A DNA stretch of 12,796 nucleotides from CAZWUW01 sp964636895 (GTDB lineage: Bacteria; Bacillota; Thermincolia; Thermincolales; CAZWUW01). The stretch covers positions 1-12,796 of the forward strand of contig CAZWUW010000080.1 of the NCBI GenBank assembly GCA_964636895.1, in the 5' to 3' direction. Positions within the stretch are counted from its first letter, which is position 1, and each line of letters starts with the position of its first letter. The notes beneath the pieces were generated by a model. That model worked only from the letters and a program-made list of their open reading frames with translations, was not told the origin of the DNA and searched no databases. This document shows, one piece after another, positions 1 to 5,766 of this stretch. Both the position numbers and the translations under genes were made by a program.

Positions 1-590
1 TCATAGAAAAGAACACCTGTATTTCTTTTGGAAACCTTCAAGCTGTTTTTATACAGAGAGGCCTGAATAAAATCCGTTTCCTTGGCGAGAACTTCAAGAG
101 CCCTATAGATTTGATGCAAATCAAAATTCGGTTGCTCAATAAACCTTTTAGAAAGCTCATATGTTGCAAGCTTTGAGGAAGGGAAGATTACCCTGCCGTA
201 AATTAATCTTGAGAGTATTGAATCGAGGTCAAAATCAAATCTATACTTTTCGGAAATATCTTTACAAATCTTATGAAGTCCAAGTTCGTGATAAATCTTT
301 TTAAGGAAGAGATACCCGCCGTTAAATGAACGCTGATCGCCTTTGTTGATAGTCTTTGAAGGCGAATACTTAACGAGGATTTCGCGTTTTTCCTCTTTTT
401 CTTTTTGGTTAAGTTCCTCTATATACTTTTTTGCCCATTCGATGGGGTCTTGGCCGTTCAATTTCTTCAGAAGTTCATCATAAGTGCCGAGTTTTTCAAC
501 AATTTTTGTAGAATGCTTTTTGTTTTCGTATGTAGATTTTATAACATAAAGGGAAGCTGCATTTGGGGATTTAGAAATTTTTAATCTCAT
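1..590 (-). CDS. Transposase, IS1634-like family, N-terminal 196 codons (3' part outside window)
   Basis: The reverse strand is open from ATG at 590-588 to the window edge (196 complete codons). The start is preceded by a good GGAGG ribosome-binding site (about 602-606 on the plus strand). The protein begins MRLKISKSPNAASLYVIKST, followed by a lysine/glutamate-rich helical stretch at about residues 60-80, and then a segment with RLIYGRVIFPSSKLA and HQIYRALEVLA. This pattern is familiar from clostridial transposases annotated as IS1634 family (DDE/RNase H-fold enzymes of the wider IS4 group), which catalyse cut-and-paste movement of their element. The window ends just after GVLFY, at a codon beginning GA; in this family the first catalytic aspartate is expected about here, so no catalytic residue can be confirmed. 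No frameshift or stop is visible. Whether the enzyme is active depends on the unseen part. Transposase identity is fairly sure; the family name is less so. Confidence 0.82.
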   Translation of the reverse strand, partial: MRLKISKSPNAASLYVIKSTYENKKHSTKIVEKLGTYDELLKKLNGQDPIEWAKKYIEELNQKEKEEKREILVKYSPSKTINKGDQRSFNGGYLFLKKIYHELGLHKICKDISEKYRFDFDLDSILSRLIYGRVIFPSSKLATYELSKRFIEQPNFDLHQIYRALEVLAKETDFIQASLYKNSLKVSKRNTGVLFY

Positions 591-616
591 AGGCAATAAT
601 TCCTCCAATCCCTTAT

Positions 617-645
617 ATTATAACACAGTACCCAAAAGTACTCAA
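617..645 (-). promoter_or_regulatory. Promoter of the transposase gene
   Basis: On the minus strand, TTGAGT (645-640) and TATAAT (622-617) are separated by exactly 17 nt, and a TG dinucleotide sits one base upstream of the -10 box (extended -10). The start codon follows about 27 nt downstream. The spacer contains an inverted repeat, AGTAC-N6-GTACT (627-642), which could be an operator or chance. The sequence match is strong; activity is inferred. Confidence 0.65.
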
Positions 646-677
646 TAGCAAAATGATAAATTTGACAAAAAAACAAT

Positions 678-704
678 AAAAAAAACCCTATTTCTAGGGC
701 TTTT
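678..704 (-). terminator. Terminator-like hairpin at the IS end, upstream of the transposase promoter
   Basis: CCCTA (686-690) and TAGGG (695-699) form a 5-bp stem with a TTTC loop. Read on the minus strand the stem is followed by a run of eight T (A-run 678-685 on plus). On the plus strand it is followed by CTTTT, so it may act weakly in both directions. It lies between the outside DNA and the transposase promoter, where many IS elements carry structures that stop transcription entering from the host. The stem is short, so efficiency is uncertain. Confidence 0.45.
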
Positions 705-741
705 AGAAAATTTTTTCTTTATTCAACTGTCAAAGACCCGG

Positions 742-828
742 GCTAAAGGGACTTACCTCAAGAGCATCACTGTTTCATCTACCATGGGCCCCGGGGTAAA
801 AGTTAACCCATTAAAGGCCGCAAAGTAA
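742..828 (+). pseudogene. rplA: 3' remnant of rplA (ribosomal protein L1), interrupted by the IS
   Basis: The plus strand from 742 reads AKGTYLKSITVSSTMGPG and then VKVNPLKAAK, followed by TAA at 826-828. This is the conserved C-terminus of ribosomal protein L1, whose terminal strand and tail belong to the rRNA-binding domain. rplA is the expected gene directly upstream of rplJ. L1 is normally about 230 residues; only about 28 codons remain. The frame stays open leftwards through SKTR (730-741) into AT-rich IS sequence until a TAG at 646-648, with no start codon and no L1-like residues there. The boundary lies at about 720-742. It is either a gene broken by IS insertion, a rearrangement scar between IS copies, or an assembly join at a repeat. 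The identity of the fragment is secure; the cause is inferred. Confidence 0.85.
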
Positions 829-833
829 GAGTA

Positions 834-862
834 TTGACAACAGTTAAACTGTCGTTTATAAT
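834..862 (+). promoter_or_regulatory. Sigma-A promoter of rplJ-rplL
   Basis: TTGACA (834-839) and TATAAT (857-862) are both perfect consensus hexamers with a 17-nt spacer. Transcription would start near 869-870, just ahead of the L10 leader. The promoter lies 5 bp after the rplA stop codon, so it survives the IS insertion and can supply rplJL by itself. The spacer contains a perfect palindrome (840-852). Confidence 0.93.
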
Positions 863-892
863 TGGTACTGTTACAAAATAATAAACTATTCG

Positions 893-1014
893 TGAGCTGT
901 AGACAGTTGGTGCTCATAAGCATAATGGGCAGTGCCCGCCAACCGAGGCTGGAGAATATCCTGAAACATGAACTTTCGGGCTCCGGCATGTCTGCCGGAG
1001 CCTTATTGTTTTTT
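893..1014 (+). ncRNA. Ribosomal protein L10 leader RNA (cis-regulatory)
   Basis: The transcript carries the recognisable L10-leader core: GTAGACAGTTGG (899-910) and CCAACCGAGG (939-948). GTTGG (906-910) pairs with CCAAC (939-943), enclosing two small hairpins: TGCT/AGCA (911-914 with 919-922) and GGGC/GCCC (927-930 with 934-937). An outer AGC/GCT pairing (895-897 with 948-950) leaves the AGACA and CGAG strands opposed, as in a kink-turn. This fold mimics the 23S rRNA site of L10. In Firmicutes, L10 complexed with L12 binds such leaders and reduces rplJL transcription by attenuation. The terminator that completes the device is listed separately. Leader identity is from memory of the family; the pairings were traced by eye. 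Confidence 0.9.
979..1014 (+). terminator. Intrinsic terminator (attenuator) of the L10 leader
   Basis: GGCTCCGGCA (979-988) and TGCCGGAGCC (993-1002) form a perfect 10-bp stem with a TGTC loop, followed by the T-rich tract TTATTGTTTTTT (1003-1014). It sits between the L10-binding fold and rplJ. The upstream segment GCTGGAG (948-954) can pair with CTCCGGC (981-987), including one G-U pair, and so act as an antiterminator. That segment overlaps the base of the L10-binding fold, which suggests how L10 binding would favour termination. Confidence 0.88.
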
Positions 1015-1051
1015 GCAGGCTCACCGTGGTTTAGCCCAAGGAGGTGGAATG

Positions 1052-1582
1052 ATGCCCAATATAAAAGCTAAAGAACCGGTGGTTCAGGAAATAAAAGAAA
1101 AGCTGGAAGCCGCCCAGAGTGTGGTGCTTACTGATTACCGGGGACTTGATGTAGCCGAGGTTACTGACCTGCGGAACAAACTTAGAGATGCCGGGATTGA
1201 GTTTAAGGTTGTAAAAAACACATTGACCAGAATAGCTGCTAATCAGATTGGTCTGGAGGGGCTTGATCCTTATTTGGAAGGACCGACCGCTCTCGCTTTT
1301 AGTGAAAAAGACCCGGTTGCGCCGGCTAAGATTTTATCTGAGTTTGCAAAGACACATAAGGACCTGGAAATAAAAGCCGGTATTCTGGATGGTAAGGTTA
1401 TTGGCGTGGAGGGGATAAAAGCCCTGGCTGATCTGCCCTCACGCGAGGTATTGCTGGCCAGAGTGCTGGGCGGTATGCAGGCACCGATGTACGGGTTTGC
1501 CGGTGTATTGCAGGGTACCCTGCGCAGTTTGGTTTATGTACTGGAAGCTGTCCGCCAGCAAAAAGCAGGCGCTGAAGCATAA
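1052..1582 (+). CDS. rplJ: 50S ribosomal protein L10
   Basis: A 176-residue protein beginning MPNIKAKEPVV, within the usual 165-180 length for L10. L10 anchors the flexible stalk of the large subunit. Its N-terminal globular domain binds 23S rRNA near the L11 site, and its long C-terminal helix (about residues 135-175, PMYGFAGVLQGTLRSLVYVL onward) binds the L7/L12 dimers. Two ATG codons are adjacent at 1049 and 1052. I chose 1052 because it lies 7 nt from GGAGG (1040-1044) and gives the usual MPNIKAK start; 1049 would add a single Met. An in-frame ATG at 968 lies inside the attenuator leader and has no ribosome-binding site. The gene is first in the rplJL unit, 33 nt before rplL, and is likely autoregulated through the L10 leader. 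Confidence 0.97.
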   Translation: MPNIKAKEPVVQEIKEKLEAAQSVVLTDYRGLDVAEVTDLRNKLRDAGIEFKVVKNTLTRIAANQIGLEGLDPYLEGPTALAFSEKDPVAPAKILSEFAKTHKDLEIKAGILDGKVIGVEGIKALADLPSREVLLARVLGGMQAPMYGFAGVLQGTLRSLVYVLEAVRQQKAGAEA

Positions 1583-1615
1583 CTTTAAAACCTATTTTAA
1601 AAGGAGGATAATAAC

Positions 1616-1996
1616 ATGTCTAAAGTAAATGAAATTTTGGAAGCCGTAAAAGGCTTGACTGTATTGGAATTGAGTGAGCTGGTAAAAGCATTTGAAGAGG
1701 AGTTTGGTGTCAGTGCTGCTGCGCCGGTAGCGGCTATAGCTGCTGCCCCTGCGGCTGGTGCGGCTCCGGCTGCTGCCGAAGAGCAAAGTGAGTTTGATGT
1801 TATCCTGGCCGGTGCCGGTGATAAGAAAATCAACGTAATCAAAGTGGTTCGCGAAATCACTGGTCTGGGCCTGAAAGAAGCCAAAGACCTAGTTGATGGT
1901 GCTCCTAAACCGGTTAAAGAAAAAATCGGCAAGGAAGAAGCCGAAGCTATCAAAACCAAACTTACCGAAGCCGGTGCTACTGTAGAAGTTAAGTAA
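1616..1996 (+). CDS. rplL: 50S ribosomal protein L7/L12
   Basis: A 126-residue stalk protein of typical length. Residues 1-32 form the N-terminal dimerisation and L10-binding helices (MSKVNEILEAVKGLTVLELS). Residues about 33-54 are the alanine/proline-rich flexible hinge. Residues about 58-126 are the C-terminal domain (FDVILAGAGDKKINVIKVVR, then GLGLKEAKDLVDGAP), which recruits and stimulates GTPase factors such as EF-G and EF-Tu, both encoded further downstream. The start has AAGGAGG at 1601-1607, 8 nt from ATG. L7/L12 is the only multicopy ribosomal protein, so the terminator directly after it fits a need for more L12 than polymerase. The gene ybxB, which lies between rplL and rpoB in Bacillus, is absent here. 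Confidence 0.98.
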   Translation: MSKVNEILEAVKGLTVLELSELVKAFEEEFGVSAAAPVAAIAAAPAAGAAPAAAEEQSEFDVILAGAGDKKINVIKVVREITGLGLKEAKDLVDGAPKPVKEKIGKEEAEAIKTKLTEAGATVEVK

Positions 1997-2031
1997 TTAT
2001 TTTGGCAATATTGAAGCAAAAAAAATAAACG

Positions 2032-2074
2032 GAGGCACCCTGGCGGAACAGGGTGCCTCAATCTGTCTTCTTTT
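2032..2074 (+). terminator. Terminator/attenuator between rplL and rpoB
   Basis: GAGGCACCCT (2032-2041) and AGGGTGCCTC (2050-2059) form a perfect 10-bp stem with an 8-nt loop (GGCGGAAC), followed by a broken T-tract (TCTGTCTTCTTTT). The interrupted T-tract suggests partial termination. This placement matches the attenuator known between rplL and rpoB in other bacteria, which lowers polymerase subunit expression relative to the ribosomal stalk. Confidence 0.85.
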
Positions 2075-2100
2075 AATCAATAAATCCTTAATAGTTGAAG

Positions 2101-2129
2101 TTGACAAATGATGATGATTATGCTAACAT
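2101..2129 (+). promoter_or_regulatory. Promoter of rpoB-rpoC
   Basis: A perfect TTGACA (2101-2106) is followed after 17 nt by TAACAT (2124-2129), a weak -10 that is helped by a TG one base upstream (2121-2122, extended -10). TATAAT sequences at 2132-2137 and 2145-2150 match the -10 better but lack a -35 at proper spacing. The promoter follows the rplL terminator and would give a leader of about 240 nt before rpoB. Confidence 0.65.
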
Positions 2130-2135
2130 TATATA

Positions 2136-2380
2136 ATGTGACCATATAATAGGCTGTCTTGGCATTAAGAATGACAGCACGGCAGTTTTTGAATAAAAAC
2201 CACTTATGGCGGTTATATTAAATAGATGCAGGATATTAAATACAGTTTGGCACGGATTAATATTCATAATCGAAGAATATAAAGCGAGGTTTGTTATAAG
2301 CCTTGCTTTTAAATGTTTGCTGCGATAAGCCCGTTACTGGCGGTAATATTTGATATCTTAATAAGGGGTGAAGTTCTTTA
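2136..2380 (+). other. Long structured 5' leader of rpoB (no gene recognised)
   Basis: The stretch between the rpoB promoter and the rpoB start holds no convincing gene but several hairpins. GCTGTC/GACAGC (2153-2158 with 2173-2178) and GTTTTT/AAAAAC (2185-2190 with 2195-2200, loop GAAT) come first. ATATTC/GAATAT (2260-2265 with 2275-2280) is followed without a gap by a 12-bp stem at 2281-2309. Two short frames exist (2226-2282 and 2313-2381), but both lack a good ribosome-binding site. I do not recognise a known riboswitch or protein-leader family. Regulation of rpoBC through this RNA is possible but unproven. Confidence 0.5.
2281..2309 (+). other. Stable hairpin in the rpoB leader
   Basis: AAAGCGAGG (2281-2289) pairs fully with CCTTGCTTT (2301-2309) with one G-U pair. 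The stem extends inward by TTT with AAG (one more G-U) to a 5-nt loop, 12 bp in all. Only a single T then AAATGTTTG follows, so it is a poor intrinsic terminator. It could be an mRNA-stability, RNase III or regulatory element. Confidence 0.5.
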
Positions 2381-5300
2381 ATGGTCTATCCGATTAAAGT
2401 GGGAAAGCGGGAACGGTGGAGTTATGCCAGAATTCAGGAAGTTTTGGAAATGCCTAACCTCATTGAAATTCAGCAGAACTCTTATGCGTGGTTTCTCAAG
2501 GAAGGACTGCGGGAAATGTTTTATGACATTTCTCCTATTCAGGATTTTACCGGCAACCTGATTCTTGAGTTTGTGGACTACACGCTGGGCGAGCCCAAAT
2601 ATCTGGTTGAGGACTGCAAGGAACGTGATGTTACATTTGCTGCTCCTTTGCGGGTGAAAGTCAGGTTAATTAACAAAGAGACCGGGGAAGTCAAAGAACA
2701 AGAAGTGTTTATGGGCGATTTTCCCTTGATGACAGAAAAAGGTACTTTTATCATTAACGGTGCTGAACGGGTTATTGTCAGCCAGTTGGTGCGTTCGCCA
2801 GGGGTTTATTACGCTGAACAAATTGATACCAGCGGGAAAAAGCTTTATAACGCTACCATTATTCCCAACCGGGGGGCTTGGCTGGAATTTGAGACTGATT
2901 TGAATGATAATATTTTTGTCCGCATTGACCGCACCCGTAAACTTCCGGCTACTGTACTGGTTAGGGCTCTTGGGGCCAATAACGACGCCAAGATTTTGGA
3001 AATGTTTAATGATGATGAACGAATTAGGGCTACTTTAGAACGGGATAACACGGATTCTGAAGAGGAAGCGCTGGTCGAGATATACAAGCGTTTAAGGCCC
3101 GGTGAACCGCCGACTGTAGAAAGTGCCAGGTCATTGCTGGAAACTTTGTTTTTTGATCCCAAAAGATATGACTTGGCTAATGTTGGCCGGTATAAATTGA
3201 ACAAGAAGCTGAAGGCCGGTGTGCCCCGGGGCATTAGAAATCTGACCAAAGAAGATATTTTTGCCGCAGTTTTCTATCTGTTGCGTTTAATGGATGAAGA
3301 GGGAAATGCGGATGATATAGACCATTTGGGCAACCGGCGTTTGCGTTCCGTTGGCGAACTATTGCAAAACCAGTTCCGGATAGGTTTGTCCAGAATGGAG
3401 CGGGTTGTCCGGGAGCGGATGACTATTCAGGATGTGGAAGTAATTACACCACAGGTGCTGATTAACATCAGGCCGGTAGTGGCAGCCATTAAGGAATTTT
3501 TTGGTTCCAGTCAACTCTCCCAGTTTATGGATCAAACTAATCCCCTGGCTGAATTGACGCATAAACGCCGGCTTAGCGCGCTGGGGCCGGGCGGCCTTAG
3601 CCGGGAACGGGCCGGATTTGAAGTGCGGGACGTGCACCATTCTCACTATGGCCGGATGTGTCCAATTGAGACGCCGGAAGGTCCGAACATTGGATTAATC
3701 GGTTCACTCAGTACATATGCAAGAATCAATGAATTCGGTTTTATAGAAACTCCCTACAGAAAAGTTGACAAGGAGAACAGGTTGGTCACGGAAGAAATTG
3801 AGTATCTGACTGCTGATGAGGAAGATATCTACACTATTGCTCAGGCCAATGTGCTCCTTGATGAACAGGGGCGCTTTATGGAAAACCGGGTCTGGACGCG
3901 CTATGGCCACGATAATCTGGTAGTATCCGTAGACCGGGTGGACTATATGGATGTTTCGCCTAAGCAGGTTGTAAGTATTGCTACTGCGTTAATTCCTTTT
4001 CTGGAAAATGATGACGCTAACCGGGCGCTAATGGGTTCGAACATGCAGCGGCAAGCTGTACCGTTGTTGCGCACAGATGCACCATTGGTAGGAACGGGGA
4101 TGGAATATAAAGCAGCCCGGGATTCCGGCGTAGTGGGGTTGGCCAAAAAGGCCGGCGTGATTAAAAGGGTAACGGCAGATGAAATTATTATTGCTAATGA
4201 TGATAACACAGAAGATGCATATAAGCTTTTGAAATTTACCAGATCCAATCAGGGCACCTGCATGAACCAGAAGCCTATTGTGGAACGGGGCAAACGGGTG
4301 GAAGCAGGGGATGTGATAGCTGACGGTCCCTCCACCGACATGGGTGAACTGGCTCTGGGCCGTAATGTGTTGGTAGCGTTTATGCCTTGGGAAGGTTATA
4401 ACTATGAGGACGCTATTTTGGTCAGTAAAAAGCTGGTCAAGGATGATTACTTTACTTCTATCCATATAGAAGAATACGAGTGCGACGCCCGGGATACCAA
4501 ACTTGGGCCGGAAGAGATTACCCGTGATATCCCTAATGTTGGCGAAGAGGTTCTAAAAGACCTGGACGACCGGGGCATAATCAGGGTTGGTGCAGAGGTA
4601 AGGCCGGGAGATATCCTGGTTGGCAAAGTAACACCAAAGGGTGAAACGGAACTCACTGCGGAAGAGCGTTTATTACGTGCAATCTTTGGTGAAAAAGCCC
4701 GGGAGGTAAGAGATACTTCCCTGCGGGTGCCGCACGGTGAGTCCGGCAAAATCGTTGATGTTAAGGTTTTTTCCAGGGAAAACGGGGATGAACTGGCACC
4801 CGGCGTAAATCAACTGGTTCGGGTGTATATAGCTCAGAAAAGAAAGATTTCCGAAGGGGATAAAATGGCCGGCCGGCACGGTAACAAAGGTGTTATTGCC
4901 AGAATCATGCCGGAAGAAGATATGCCCTTTATGCCGGACGGCACGCCAATCGAAATAGTGCTCAATCCGCTGGGCGTACCGTCACGGATGAATCTTGGGC
5001 AAGTACTGGAAACTCATTTGGGGTGGGCAGCCAAGACATTGGGGATTCATGTGGCGACACCGGTATTTGACGGTGCTACGGAAGATGATGTGTTTGAAAC
5101 CCTGGTGAAGGCCGGGTTGCCTGAAACCGGAAAAACCAGTCTTTTTGACGGGCGAACCGGTGAACCATTCGATAATCCCATCACTGTTGGTTATGTCTAT
5201 ATGCTGAAGCTGGCTCACCTGGTTGATGATAAGATTCACGCCAGATCCACCGGACCTTATTCCCTTGTTACGCAGCAGCCGCTGGGCGGGAAAGCTCAGT

Positions 5301-5719
5301 TTGGCGGTCAGCGCTTCGGGGAGATGGAGGTCTGGGCATTAGAGGCGTATGGAGCGGCGTATACCTTGCAGGAAATTTTGACTGTTAAATCCGATGATGT
5401 GGTTGGCCGGGTGAAGACTTATGAAGCCATTGTAAAGGGTGAAAATGTCCCCGAACCGGGTGTGCCGGAATCCTTTAAAGTATTGATAAAAGAACTGCAG
5501 AGTCTTTGTCTTGACGTTAAGGTATTGTCTGAAGATGATGAAGAAATTGAAATAAAAGAGGCGGAAGAAGATGTTAGTGAAACCGCTAAGGAGTTGGGCC
5601 TTGATATCCAGGGTGAGCAGACGGGTGAGCCGGGTGTTGAACCGGCAGACGAGGAAGAGGAACTGGACGACTTTGACGAGGCCTTTATGGAAGAGGATTT
5701 TGACCTCGGTGAAGATTAA
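2381..5719 (+). CDS. rpoB: DNA-directed RNA polymerase subunit beta
   Basis: A 1112-residue beta subunit, complete and near the size usual for Clostridia. With beta' it forms the catalytic core of RNA polymerase. The rifampicin pocket is at residues about 376-405 (SSQLSQFMDQTNPLAELTHK then RRLSALGPGG). Residues matching E. coli Q513, D516, H526, R529, S531 and L533 are Q381, D384, H394, R397, S399 and L401, so no common resistance change is present. GDKMAGRHGNKG (826-837) carries the conserved active-site lysines K828 and K836. GGKAQFGGQRFGEMEVWALE (969-988) is the conserved C-terminal region that contacts beta'. The last ~60 residues are a strongly acidic tail. The ATG at 2381 has AAGGGGTG (2363-2370) 10 nt upstream and gives the familiar start MVYPIKVGKRERWSYARI. 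rpoC follows after 47 nt. Confidence 0.99.
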   Translation: MVYPIKVGKRERWSYARIQEVLEMPNLIEIQQNSYAWFLKEGLREMFYDISPIQDFTGNLILEFVDYTLGEPKYLVEDCKERDVTFAAPLRVKVRLINKETGEVKEQEVFMGDFPLMTEKGTFIINGAERVIVSQLVRSPGVYYAEQIDTSGKKLYNATIIPNRGAWLEFETDLNDNIFVRIDRTRKLPATVLVRALGANNDAKILEMFNDDERIRATLERDNTDSEEEALVEIYKRLRPGEPPTVESARSLLETLFFDPKRYDLANVGRYKLNKKLKAGVPRGIRNLTKEDIFAAVFYLLRLMDEEGNADDIDHLGNRRLRSVGELLQNQFRIGLSRMERVVRERMTIQDVEVITPQVLINIRPVVAAIKEFFGSSQLSQFMDQTNPLAELTHKRRLSALGPGGLSRERAGFEVRDVHHSHYGRMCPIETPEGPNIGLIGSLSTYARINEFGFIETPYRKVDKENRLVTEEIEYLTADEEDIYTIAQANVLLDEQGRFMENRVWTRYGHDNLVVSVDRVDYMDVSPKQVVSIATALIPFLENDDANRALMGSNMQRQAVPLLRTDAPLVGTGMEYKAARDSGVVGLAKKAGVIKRVTADEIIIANDDNTEDAYKLLKFTRSNQGTCMNQKPIVERGKRVEAGDVIADGPSTDMGELALGRNVLVAFMPWEGYNYEDAILVSKKLVKDDYFTSIHIEEYECDARDTKLGPEEITRDIPNVGEEVLKDLDDRGIIRVGAEVRPGDILVGKVTPKGETELTAEERLLRAIFGEKAREVRDTSLRVPHGESGKIVDVKVFSRENGDELAPGVNQLVRVYIAQKRKISEGDKMAGRHGNKGVIARIMPEEDMPFMPDGTPIEIVLNPLGVPSRMNLGQVLETHLGWAAKTLGIHVATPVFDGATEDDVFETLVKAGLPETGKTSLFDGRTGEPFDNPITVGYVYMLKLAHLVDDKIHARSTGPYSLVTQQPLGGKAQFGGQRFGEMEVWALEAYGAAYTLQEILTVKSDDVVGRVKTYEAIVKGENVPEPGVPESFKVLIKELQSLCLDVKVLSEDDEEIEIKEAEEDVSETAKELGLDIQGEQTGEPGVEPADEEEELDDFDEAFMEEDFDLGED

Positions 5720-5766
5720 GCCGGTAAGTAATACCAATTTTAATCAAGCTGAAGGGAGAGAGGCCC

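Larger units (their letters stand above)
1..735 (-). mobile_element. End of an insertion sequence (IS1634-like), cut by the window start
   Basis: This stretch holds the 5' part of a minus-strand transposase gene, its promoter, and about 100 bp of very AT-rich terminal sequence. It is clearly more AT-rich than the ribosomal genes that follow. It meets the 3' end of rplA at roughly 720-742. The exact IS terminus cannot be fixed, because the other end lies outside the window and neither the terminal inverted repeat nor the target duplication can be compared. The family name comes from the resemblance of the transposase N-terminus to clostridial proteins annotated as IS1634 family. A complete element of that type would be roughly 1.7-2 kb, so most of it lies to the left. 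Confidence 0.8.

Noticed and set aside
753..989. Minus-strand 78-codon frame upstream of rplJ
   Set aside because: It is antisense to the rplA remnant, the rplJ promoter and the L10 leader; its residues have no family character.
968..1051. Extended rplJ N-terminus from ATG at 968
   Set aside because: It would translate the attenuator hairpin and the ribosome-binding site itself; L10 proteins start at MPNIKAK here.
862..1071. Plus-strand 69-codon frame through the L10 leader
   Set aside because: It starts within the -10 box, has no ribosome-binding site, and runs through the leader and terminator structures.
1597..2061. Minus-strand 154-codon frame opposite rplL
   Set aside because: It is a shadow of the alanine-rich rplL coding sequence and its terminator; no ribosome-binding site or recognisable protein.
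2132..2150. Two perfect TATAAT boxes upstream of rpoB
   Set aside because: Neither has a usable -35 at 16-18 nt; the TTGACA at 2101 is spaced correctly for TAACAT at 2124 instead.
4028..4465. Long minus-strand frames inside rpoB and rpoC (for example 145 codons here)
   Set aside because: They lie opposite highly conserved polymerase sequence, lack ribosome-binding sites, and show no family features; they are by-products of codon bias.
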